Source of the DNA: Bacteroidales bacterium
GTDB lineage: Bacteria > Bacteroidota > Bacteroidia > Bacteroidales > Bacteroidaceae
Length of the DNA: 6,170 nt
Reading direction: 5' to 3'
NCBI GenBank assembly: GCA_004555055.1
Contig: SFJN01000154.1
Span: 1 to 6,170, forward strand
The translations under genes and the position numbers were made by a program. This document shows positions 1 to 5,670 of this stretch, in pieces. The number at the start of each line of letters is the position of its first letter. Position 1 is the first letter of the stretch. Under the pieces are notes generated by a model. It did no database searches, was not told the origin of the DNA, and was given only the letters and a program-made list of their open reading frames with translations.

Positions 1-93
1 ATTTTCCCTCACATCATAAGAAAGTGTTGTTGAACTATTTGTTTGTCCCAATAAAAGAAATGCTTTTGATGTGACGAACGTCCGGATATCCAT
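1..93 (-). CDS. Possible 5' end of an unidentified gene, cut by the window edge
   Basis: On the minus strand an ATG at 93-91 opens a frame of 31 codons that stays open to the window edge. It begins MDIRTFVTSKAFLLLG. The start lies 5 bp after the amylase stop codon, with a purine-rich AAGAGAA just before it, which would fit a second gene in the amylase transcript. I do not recognise the peptide. The stretch is AT-rich compared with the amylase, and 31 open codons could occur by chance. A plus-strand frame (3-74) is also open up to a stop and could be the tail of a gene entering from the left. This call rests only on position and openness. Confidence 0.3.
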   Translation of the reverse strand, partial: MDIRTFVTSKAFLLLGQTNSSTTLSYDVREN

Positions 94-98
94 TTCTC

Positions 99-1985
99 TT
101 ATTTCCCGAAATACAAGATTCTCACTCCTCGTGGTGGAATATCAAGCGTGTCTCCGAGTGTTAGCGTGTCTCCGCTGATGACCTCGTAGGCGAGGTTTGT
201 CGGTAAGGCCTCGTCCAGAATGCAGAGGTGTGCTGTCGCCGTATGGGAGGTGCCGTTGAGCATCACGGTAACGGTCTCGTCGTCCTGCTTCCGCGAGAAG
301 CAGTAAATCCCATTGCGTATGGTAAATTGCGTCATGCTGCCCTCGCTCACGGCACGCCGCCCCTTTCGGAACTGCAGGAGGCGGCGGGTATAGTCATAGC
401 GAGCATTTTCGATGGCGGTACGTCCCTGCGGTGTAAAGGCATTCCGTTCGTCGTTCGGCCATCCTCCAGGGAAATCCTGTCGCAACAGTCCGTCCCCCTG
501 GCTCTTGTTGCTCCAAAGACCAATCTCGTCACCATAATAAAGTTGTGGGATGCCTCGTGCAAAGAGGAGAATGGCCAATGCCTGTCGGTAACGTGCGGTG
601 TCGGCGCTTTGGGCCTCGGTGGCACAGAAGCGGTCGGTGTCGTGATTGCTGAGGAAGGTGAGCAGGTGGAGCGGATTCTCGTAGACCGCATCCTGTGCGA
701 AGTAGTCCCAAAGTCGTGCAAAGCCATGGTCCCAATCGTCTGTTTCTTCGTCGCAGACTTTGCCGAGGAGGGCCATGAGGGGAAAGTCCATGACTGTCTT
801 CAACTCCGTGTCCGTGGTAGCCAGCCTGCTGCCCTTTTGCCAGGGTGCTACGCCGACGTTATAGTTTATCCACGTTTCTCCCACCACGTTGTAGCCGGGG
901 TATTCTTCCTCGAGACGTCGGTTCCACTGTGCCATGGCTTCTACATCACAATAGGGGTAGGTATCTTGTCGTATGCCGTCGATGCCGGCATATTCCGTCC
1001 ACCAGATGCTTGTTTGCATCAGGTAGTCCATCACTAACGGATTGCGTTGGTTAAGGTCGGGCATTTCACGGGTGAACCATCCGTCGGTGGCAATCCGCCT
1101 CTCACGGAAAGTGGAATGTGGGTCGATAAGGGTGCCCAGCTTATAGTTGGTCTGCACGTAACGGGCATCGAAGTTGAACCAGTCCTTACCGGGGAGGTCG
1201 GTATAGAGGAAATGCGCTGCCCCACAATGGTTAAAGACAAGGTCCATGATGTATTTGATGCCTTGCTGATGGCAGTGTGCGACAAAGCGCTTGAATTCCT
1301 CGTTCGACCCTATTCGGGGGTCAACCTGGTAGTAGTCTGTGATGGCATATCCATGGTAGCTTCCCTCTGGCATATCGTTGGTGAGGATGGGTGTGGACCA
1401 TATGGCGGTGATACCGAGGTCGTGGAGATATGCGAGGTGGCTGTCCATGCCTGCCAAATCGCCGCCGTGGCGGCCGTAGGGTTCGTGACGGCCAAGGGTG
1501 CGGTCCTTCATTCCGAGGCCGTCGTCGTTGGTGGTGTTACCGTTGGCAAAGCGGTCGGGGATGAGGAGATAGAGAACGTCCGAGGCATCGAAACTTCCAA
1601 GGCGGAGAGGGGTGCGCGGACGGATTTCATAGGGCTGCCGCAGACAGCTTTTTCCGTTTCGTACCAGCACGATGTCGAAGGTTTGGGGGCGTGCATGGCG
1701 AACGTCGAGATAGAGGATGAGGTAGTTGGGGTTTTCTGTACGGACAGTGCGCAGGAGTGCGATATCGCTGGTGTTATCCAAACGGACACTGCAGGCTGAG
1801 ATGTTTGTTCCATGCAGGAGAATCTGCAGTTCGGGGTGCTTCATCCCTGCCCACCAGTTCAAGGGATGAACGTGCGAGAGGGAAGGCTGCGGAGAGGTTG
1901 TCGTTGCCGGGCGAGATGCTACCGGCAGGATGAAGAGGATGGCCAGTAGGAATAGGCACAGACAATGAATTGCTCTTTTTGACAT
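99..1985 (-). CDS. Secreted GH13 alpha-amylase, cyclomaltodextrinase/neopullulanase-like
   Basis: This 628-aa glycoside hydrolase family 13 enzyme is predicted to hydrolyse alpha-1,4 links in maltooligosaccharides, cyclodextrins or starch fragments. Residues 1-24 form a Sec signal peptide: a basic start, a hydrophobic core (LFLLAILFIL), and a likely cut after VAS. There is no lipobox at the end of the core, so the product is probably periplasmic rather than a lipoprotein. Residues about 35-122 resemble the Cyc-maltodext_N domain (PLNWWAGMKHPELQILLHG). The catalytic barrel carries all the GH13 signatures: DLVFNH at 248-253, MPDLN at 308-312, GIRQD with nucleophile D341, GET with acid/base E370, and SNHD with D449. 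YYGDE follows at 483-487. A C-terminal beta domain spans about 545-625. Length matches SusA-like enzymes (about 600-620 aa). MPDLN is the form seen in enzymes intermediate between neopullulanases and oligo-1,6-glucosidases, so exact specificity is open. No SusC/SusD partner is in the window. Confidence 0.93.
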   Translation of the reverse strand: MSKRAIHCLCLFLLAILFILPVASRPATTTSPQPSLSHVHPLNWWAGMKHPELQILLHGTNISACSVRLDNTSDIALLRTVRTENPNYLILYLDVRHARPQTFDIVLVRNGKSCLRQPYEIRPRTPLRLGSFDASDVLYLLIPDRFANGNTTNDDGLGMKDRTLGRHEPYGRHGGDLAGMDSHLAYLHDLGITAIWSTPILTNDMPEGSYHGYAITDYYQVDPRIGSNEEFKRFVAHCHQQGIKYIMDLVFNHCGAAHFLYTDLPGKDWFNFDARYVQTNYKLGTLIDPHSTFRERRIATDGWFTREMPDLNQRNPLVMDYLMQTSIWWTEYAGIDGIRQDTYPYCDVEAMAQWNRRLEEEYPGYNVVGETWINYNVGVAPWQKGSRLATTDTELKTVMDFPLMALLGKVCDEETDDWDHGFARLWDYFAQDAVYENPLHLLTFLSNHDTDRFCATEAQSADTARYRQALAILLFARGIPQLYYGDEIGLWSNKSQGDGLLRQDFPGGWPNDERNAFTPQGRTAIENARYDYTRRLLQFRKGRRAVSEGSMTQFTIRNGIYCFSRKQDDETVTVMLNGTSHTATAHLCILDEALPTNLAYEVISGDTLTLGDTLDIPPRGVRILYFGK

Positions 1986-2000
1986 GGCGGGGATGTGGTG

Positions 2001-2032
2001 TGTGTGAAATGTGTGAAAGGGGGATGTGAAAA
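2001..2032 (-). repeat. Short tandem repeat in the amylase leader
   Basis: TGTGTGAAA occurs twice back to back (2001-2009 and 2010-2018). After a G-rich spacer a third, shorter copy TGTGAAAA follows (about 2025-2032). On the transcribed minus strand this gives a C/A-rich leader with repeated TTTCACA units, 15 to 50 bases upstream of the amylase ATG. No Shine-Dalgarno sequence is present there. The repeats are seen directly. A role in translation or repeat-length variation is conjecture. Confidence 0.6.
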
Positions 2033-2070
2033 TGCAAAAAAGGTAGGGGACAGATGGCGGGATGGGGATG

Positions 2071-2078
2071 CAAATTTA
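2071..2078 (-). promoter_or_regulatory. Bacteroidetes-type -7 box for the amylase gene
   Basis: Read on the minus strand, 2078-2071 is TAAATTTG, an exact match to the Bacteroidetes -7 consensus TAnnTTTG. It is followed by CATCCC, a common context for such sites. The implied transcript start is near 2064, giving a leader of roughly 80 bases. No clear TTG-type -33 element is found about 20 bases further upstream, so the site may be weak or depend on an activator. Confidence 0.55.
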
Positions 2079-2286
2079 CGAAGTTTTTCGCGCATTCGTC
2101 CCCCTGCAGGCGTTCCGTCAAGCGAAAATCCAAATGGGGCGGATTTAAAACAATTGGTAATCAGTCTGTTATGTGTCTATTGTACACTTGAATTTATAAA
2201 GCGCAAAATAGGCTCTATGGAGCTGTCAGGTACCCATAGCCCAAACGGGAGTTGACGGTGCGCGTGAAAAATATCGTGTGCAAACC

Positions 2287-2316
2287 TTGCCGCCTCACCA
2301 AAAAAGCGTAATTTTG
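2287..2316 (+). promoter_or_regulatory. Bacteroidetes-type promoter for the flippase gene
   Basis: TTG at 2287-2289 and TAATTTTG at 2309-2316 are separated by 19 bases, matching the -33/-7 arrangement of Bacteroidetes housekeeping promoters. Transcription would begin near 2323 and leave a leader of about 120 bases before the chosen flippase ATG at 2446. Because the site lies downstream of the most upstream in-frame ATG (2278), it argues against that start. Confidence 0.6.
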
Positions 2317-2412
2317 CGTGCACGACCCATCCTATGTATGTGCCGTCCGCTGATACCCTTGGTATTCCATCTTCTTTGGCTACACTATAGTCTAAGTAAA
2401 CATGTCCTCGTG

Positions 2413-2426
2413 CCCCCCCAAAAAAA
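2413..2426 (+). repeat. C7A7 homopolymer tract just upstream of the flippase start
   Basis: Seven C (2413-2419) are followed directly by seven A (2420-2426), ending 19 bases before the flippase ATG. Adjacent homopolymers of this length can slip during replication. The tract lies in the mRNA leader if translation starts at 2446. It would be inside the coding frame if translation began at the in-frame ATG at 2338. Copy-number variation is not shown by one sequence. Confidence 0.75.
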
Positions 2427-2445
2427 TATATTATATAAGAAGCAT

Positions 2446-3948
2446 ATGTCAGACCACAATTCTTCAGTGACGTTGAAGGAACGTACCGCAAGCGGTATGT
2501 TCTGGTCGGCCTTTGGCAACGGTGCCCAACAGGTGGTGACCATGCTCACCGGTATTGCCCTTGCGCGCATGCTCAATGTAGAAGATTATGGTTTGGTGGC
2601 TCTGCTGACGGTGTTCTCTGTGATTGCGGGGAATATCCAGGAGAGCGGTTTTACCTCCGCCCTGGGCGTCCGGCGTGATGTGAGGTCCGAAGACTTCAAT
2701 GCCGTCTTCTGGTTTTCGATAGGTGTGAGTGCAGGGCTCTACGTGTTGCTCTTCCTTGCAGCGCCTCTGATAGCATCCTTCAACCGCTGTCCGGAACTGA
2801 CGCTGCTGGCACGTGTGTCCTTTGTAGGCTTTTTCATCTCCTCGCTGGGTACGGCACAGGCAGCATGGCTGTTCCGGAACCTGATGGTACGCGAGAAAAC
2901 CTCTTCGCAGGTGCTTGCCTCGTTTGCGGCAGGGATTGTAGGCCTTTCGGCAGCAGCGGGAGGTTGGGGATGTTGGGCCCTTGTGGCCATGGACCTTTTG
3001 TACAAGACGGTCTATACTGTCATGCTGTGGGTGTATTCGCCGTGGAGACCGTCGTTGAGGGTTAGCTTCCGTCCCATTGCCGAAATGTTTGGCTTTGGCA
3101 GCAGCATATTGCTGACGAACATCCTTAACACCCTCAATGCGCAGTTGCTGCAGGGTGTGCTCGGACATTTTTTCCCCTTACGGCAGGTAGGATATTATTC
3201 GCAAGCCAACAAATGGAGTCTGCTGTCGAACGGCCTGCTTGCGGGGATGGTTTCGTCCGTGGCACAGCCTGTGCTCGCCAAGGTGGGCGACAATGCGGAA
3301 CGGCAGACCAGAATTTTCCGAAAAATGCTGCGTTTCACGGCTTTCCTGGCCTTTCCCCTGCTCTCGGGCCTTGCCCTTGTAGCTCCCGAGTTCATTCCGC
3401 TGACTATTGGCGACAAATGGTCTCCCTGCGTCCCCTACCTTGCCCTGCTCTCCATTGCTGCGGCTTTCTCCACAGTGAACGGTGTGTTTACGCATCTGAT
3501 GGTTTCGTGCGGACGTTCAAGGCTTTATCTCTTTACCACGGTGTTGCTGCTGTCGGTGCAGGGCTTGCTGATTGGGCTCACTGCTGGATGGGAGGACATG
3601 TTCCTGCTGCTGGCGGGCATTGTCTTGTTACAACCGTGTTGGACGCTGTTCCTGGCCATGATTGTGCATGGGATGCTTTCAGTCGGCATAAAGGAAATGA
3701 TGGCCGACATGTTGTTTTTTGCCTGTGCTGCCGCCCTGGCCGTATTGGTGGGGTGGGGGAGTTGCCGGTTGTGCTTCGGTGATGCTTGCAGTCTGGGTTG
3801 GTGGAGGTTGCTTCCGATGGCGGTGAAGTGCTGCACTGCGGTGTGCACTTATCTCGTTGTCATGCAGATTGTGCGTCCTGATGTCTATCTGGATAGTCTG
3901 GACTTTATCAAACGGCACATGAGGTCCAGAGCAAGGAAATCAATCTGA
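2446..3948 (+). CDS. Polysaccharide/O-antigen flippase, MOP superfamily (WzxC/TuaB-like)
   Basis: This 500-aa integral inner-membrane protein belongs to the polysaccharide transporter branch of the MOP superfamily. Members move lipid-linked sugar repeat units across the inner membrane for O-antigen, capsule or exopolysaccharide assembly. The N-terminal part is typical of the WzxC/TuaB type: LKERTASGMFW (10-20), IALARMLNVEDYGLVAL (37-53), then ESGFTSALGVRRDV (66-79) and DFNAVFWFSIG (83-93). QVGYYSQANKWSLL (247-260) is another family signature. Many hydrophobic stretches, for example about 91-111, 125-143, 156-182, 296-318, 361-379, 385-407 and 420-440, fit 12 to 14 membrane helices. The frame is open upstream to an ATG at 2278, but MSDHN at 2446 fits the usual family start, has AAGAAG just upstream, and lies after the promoter-like site. 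No glycosyltransferases are adjacent, so the substrate cannot be named; the gene appears monocistronic. Confidence 0.9.
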   Translation: MSDHNSSVTLKERTASGMFWSAFGNGAQQVVTMLTGIALARMLNVEDYGLVALLTVFSVIAGNIQESGFTSALGVRRDVRSEDFNAVFWFSIGVSAGLYVLLFLAAPLIASFNRCPELTLLARVSFVGFFISSLGTAQAAWLFRNLMVREKTSSQVLASFAAGIVGLSAAAGGWGCWALVAMDLLYKTVYTVMLWVYSPWRPSLRVSFRPIAEMFGFGSSILLTNILNTLNAQLLQGVLGHFFPLRQVGYYSQANKWSLLSNGLLAGMVSSVAQPVLAKVGDNAERQTRIFRKMLRFTAFLAFPLLSGLALVAPEFIPLTIGDKWSPCVPYLALLSIAAAFSTVNGVFTHLMVSCGRSRLYLFTTVLLLSVQGLLIGLTAGWEDMFLLLAGIVLLQPCWTLFLAMIVHGMLSVGIKEMMADMLFFACAAALAVLVGWGSCRLCFGDACSLGWWRLLPMAVKCCTAVCTYLVVMQIVRPDVYLDSLDFIKRHMRSRARKSI

Positions 3949-3955
3949 AATACAG

Positions 3956-3973
3956 ACGATGCACATGCATCGT
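3956..3973. other. Perfect inverted repeat after the flippase gene
   Basis: ACGATGC (3956-3962) and GCATCGT (3967-3973) form a perfect 7-bp inverted repeat around ACAT, starting 8 bases after the flippase stop codon. No T-run follows, so it is not a classic intrinsic terminator. It may protect the 3' end of the mRNA, assist termination, or bind a protein. Confidence 0.5.
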
Positions 3974-4002
3974 GGATGCTTTCGACCATCATTTCCCGTC
4001 GG

Positions 4003-4039
4003 CCCCCTGAAAAGAAAGGCAAAAAGGGGGACTGTTTTT
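4003..4039 (+). terminator. Possible intrinsic terminator of the flippase transcript
   Basis: CCCCCT (4003-4008) can pair with AGGGGG (4025-4030) across a 16-base A-rich loop. After ACTG a run of five T follows (4035-4039). The stem is GC-rich, but the loop is long and the T-run is displaced by four bases, so this is only a fair terminator. Its T-run overlaps the probable -33 region of the next promoter. Confidence 0.4.
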
Positions 4040-4069
4040 CGTGCAATCCCGCACTTTGTCGTATCTTTG
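4035..4069 (+). promoter_or_regulatory. Bacteroidetes-type promoter of the DUF2520-kdsC-maf group
   Basis: TATCTTTG at 4062-4069 matches the Bacteroidetes -7 consensus TAnnTTTG exactly and sits in the common context GTATCTTTGCAGC. A T-rich element at 4035-4039 lies 22 bases upstream at the place expected for the -33 box, although it is not a clean TTG. Transcription would start near 4076, leaving a leader of about 35 bases before the ATG at 4111. Confidence 0.65.
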
Positions 4070-4110
4070 CAGCATCAATCTGTAAAACCTGTGCATTCAA
4101 AAGAAAGCCC

Positions 4111-4908
4111 ATGACATCCTCTCCAAAATATACTGTCACGTTTGTCGGCGCCGGACGTTTAGCCACACAGCTGGCCATTGCATTGCAAAACGCCGGACAC
4201 CGAATTATGGGCATTTACAGCCGTACCCGCCTTTCGGCGGACAGATTGCTCCGGCAGTTGGAACACAAAAGCCCCATTGTGGTGACAAACCGGTTGACAG
4301 ACCTTCCCTGGACGGACGTCTACATCATTGCCGTCACAGACACTGCACTTACGGAGGTGATTGTGCAGTGGCCCCAGCAAGCCAAAGATAGGGTGGTGCT
4401 GCACACTGCCGGAAGTCTGGCTATGGACATGCTGAAGCCTATTTCGGGTCACTATGGCGTGCTTTATCCCATGCAGACATTCAGTATGGGAATTCCGGTG
4501 GATTTCAAGGAGGTCTTTGTATTTACGGAATCCAACTGCCCCACTGTGCAAAAGGTGGTAAGCGACCTTGCCCTTAGTATTTCGAATCATGTCTGTGAGC
4601 TTTCTTCGGCAGCGCGCAAACATCTGCATATAGGGGCTGTAATGGCTTGCAATTTCTCCAATCATCTCTACGAAATGGCATTCAACTATCTCTCGGAATA
4701 CGGTATTCCGCCAGATTGCCTGTTGCCGCTCATCGACGAAACGGTGGCAAAGCTGCACAGGATGTCGCCTCACGAAGGGCAGACGGGGCCGGCATGCCGT
4801 GGCGACAGGCGGGTGTTAGAGGAGCATTTGCAGATGCTTGACGGCCATACTTTGCTCAGGGAATTCTATAAATTGTTTTCTGACAGCATAGCCAAAAGCT
4901 TTGCATAA
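4111..4908 (+). CDS. Rossmann-like and DUF2520 domain protein
   Basis: This 265-aa protein resembles NADP-dependent oxidoreductases of the 6-phosphogluconate/ketopantoate reductase fold, but its reaction is not established. An N-terminal Rossmann domain starts with VTFVGAGRLATQLA (9-22), a nucleotide-binding glycine loop. It continues with AVTDTAL (74-80) and LHTAGS (97-102). YPMQTFS (119-125) leads into the DUF2520 part, which shows the family hallmarks HIGAVMACNFSNHLYEMA (173-190) and QTGPACRGD (224-232). Length agrees with family members of about 260 aa. The frame is open back to an ATG at 3976, but that codon lies upstream of the promoter-like site at 4062-4069, and the extra 45 residues do not resemble the family. 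The start at 4111 follows a purine-rich AAAAGAAAG. It is the first gene of a same-strand group with a KdsC-like phosphatase and Maf. Confidence 0.9.
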   Translation: MTSSPKYTVTFVGAGRLATQLAIALQNAGHRIMGIYSRTRLSADRLLRQLEHKSPIVVTNRLTDLPWTDVYIIAVTDTALTEVIVQWPQQAKDRVVLHTAGSLAMDMLKPISGHYGVLYPMQTFSMGIPVDFKEVFVFTESNCPTVQKVVSDLALSISNHVCELSSAARKHLHIGAVMACNFSNHLYEMAFNYLSEYGIPPDCLLPLIDETVAKLHRMSPHEGQTGPACRGDRRVLEEHLQMLDGHTLLREFYKLFSDSIAKSFA

Positions 4909-5022
4909 GGGTTCTATATGACAGCCTCCCGGCAGACAGGTATGCACCTGGCGACGATGTCAGCCTTTTCAATGGATTCTTTTTCTTCATCTTGGAATAT
5001 TCCGAAAATAATAACGCTTTTT

Positions 5023-5538
5023 ATGATAGCTTACGATTTATCAAAAATACGTGCCATGGCTTTCGATGTGGACGGAGTGTTGAGCAGCCCTTTGGTCATG
5101 CTCATTTCCGGTCAGCCCACACGTACAGCAAACATCAAAGATGGCTATGCCTTGCAACTTGCCGTGAAAAGAGGTTTCGACATTGCCATTGTTACTGGTG
5201 GTAGCTGCGAAAAGGTGCGGGAAAGATACAGAGGGCTCGGCATAAAGGACATTTTCATGGGACTAAGCGTGAAAATTAATGTGATGAAGGAATGGATGAA
5301 GGAAAAGAATCTGAGTCCTGAAGAAGTGCTTTATATGGGCGATGATATTCCTGACTACCAGACCATGAGATGTGTGGGATGCAGCTGTTGTCCGCATGAT
5401 GCTGCCGAAGAAATAAAGGAAATTGCCACGTATGTTTCACCGTATGCAGGAGGTCAGGGCTGTGTGCGCGATGTGGTGCGCCAGGTGTTGGTGGCGCATG
5501 GTTGTTGGATGACCGATGACAAGGCCTTTGGCTGGTAG
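5023..5538 (+). CDS. kdsC: KdsC-like 3-deoxy-D-manno-octulosonate 8-phosphate phosphatase (HAD family)
   Basis: This 171-aa cytoplasmic HAD phosphatase is predicted to remove phosphate from KDO-8-phosphate, giving KDO for the LPS inner core. Its motifs are complete: FDVDGVL (14-20) with nucleophile D15 and general acid D17, VTGG with T58, K84 for motif III, and GDDIPD (106-111) binding Mg2+. NIKDGYALQLAVKRG (37-51) and AGGQGCVRDVV (142-152) are typical of the KdsC branch, which lacks a cap domain and forms tetramers. Length matches the family (about 170 aa). The frame is open back to an ATG at 4918, 9 bp after the preceding stop, which would add 35 residues. I chose 5023 because IAYDLSKIRAMAFDVDG lines up with the usual N-terminus and the upstream sequence is AT-rich as in many Bacteroidetes starts. 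Other HAD-IIIA phosphatases remain possible, since KdsC homologues can act on other sugar-acid phosphates. Confidence 0.88.
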   Translation: MIAYDLSKIRAMAFDVDGVLSSPLVMLISGQPTRTANIKDGYALQLAVKRGFDIAIVTGGSCEKVRERYRGLGIKDIFMGLSVKINVMKEWMKEKNLSPEEVLYMGDDIPDYQTMRCVGCSCCPHDAAEEIKEIATYVSPYAGGQGCVRDVVRQVLVAHGCWMTDDKAFGW

Positions 5539-5550
5539 GGATAGGCATAG

Positions 5551-5603
5551 CCAGGGCCGCTAGAGGTCCCGGATGACTTCCCCATTAATTTAAAAAGGCC
5601 TGG
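5551..5603. other. Imperfect inverted repeat between kdsC and maf
   Basis: CCAGGGCC (5551-5558) can pair with GGCCTGG (5597-5603) with one bulged G, across a 38-base loop that includes an AT-rich stretch (5584-5596). The 132-bp gap between kdsC and maf is otherwise featureless; I see no exact TAnnTTTG site in it. The structure might separate or tune expression of maf, but the evidence is weak. Confidence 0.25.
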
Positions 5604-5670
5604 TGCTGCTTGCCAATAAATACAGAATCCTGGTCGTTGTGTGAGTTCTAAGTTGTCTTCATGTCCCCCC

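Larger units (their letters stand above)
1986..2445. other. Divergent intergenic region between amylase and flippase
   Basis: These 460 bases separate two divergently transcribed genes and show no convincing gene. They hold an amylase-directed promoter-like site (2071-2078), a flippase-directed one (2287-2316), a tandem repeat in the amylase leader, and a homopolymer tract next to the flippase start. Small hairpins are also visible: AAATCC/GGATTT (2126-2131 with 2141-2146, 9-base loop), about 50 bases upstream of the amylase -7 site, and ATACC/GGTAT (2353-2357 with 2361-2365) in the flippase leader. The first could be a regulator site, but nothing in the sequence proves it. The middle part (about 2150-2280) shows nothing I can name. 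Confidence 0.7.

Noticed and set aside
228..1037. 269-codon plus-strand open frame
   Set aside because: It lies wholly opposite the amylase barrel, whose catalytic motifs are intact. The translation resembles no family and is Val/Gly/Cys-rich, as expected from reading the complement of a GC-rich gene.
1047..1799. 250-codon plus-strand open frame
   Set aside because: Also antisense to the amylase, with low-complexity Val/Gly-rich composition and no recognisable domain.
2212..2239. Inverted repeat CTATGG/CCATAG in the divergent intergenic region
   Set aside because: Only 6 bp with a 13-base loop and poor extension; not distinguishable from chance without comparison to relatives.
2278..2445. 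56-codon N-terminal extension of the flippase from ATG 2278
   Set aside because: The first ATG lies upstream of the promoter-like site at 2287-2316, the translation does not resemble the flippase N-terminus, and MSDHN at 2446 gives the usual family start.
2464..3168. 234-codon minus-strand open frame
   Set aside because: It is antisense to the flippase; the His/Arg/Gln-rich translation is the usual shadow of a hydrophobic membrane protein gene.
3976..4110. 45-codon N-terminal extension of the DUF2520 protein
   Set aside because: It spans the promoter-like site and terminator-like stem, is Cys/Lys-rich and unlike the family, and the Rossmann strand begins just after the ATG at 4111.
4159..4773. 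204-codon minus-strand open frame
   Set aside because: It is antisense to the DUF2520 gene, whose motifs are complete; the His/Val-rich translation has no family resemblance.
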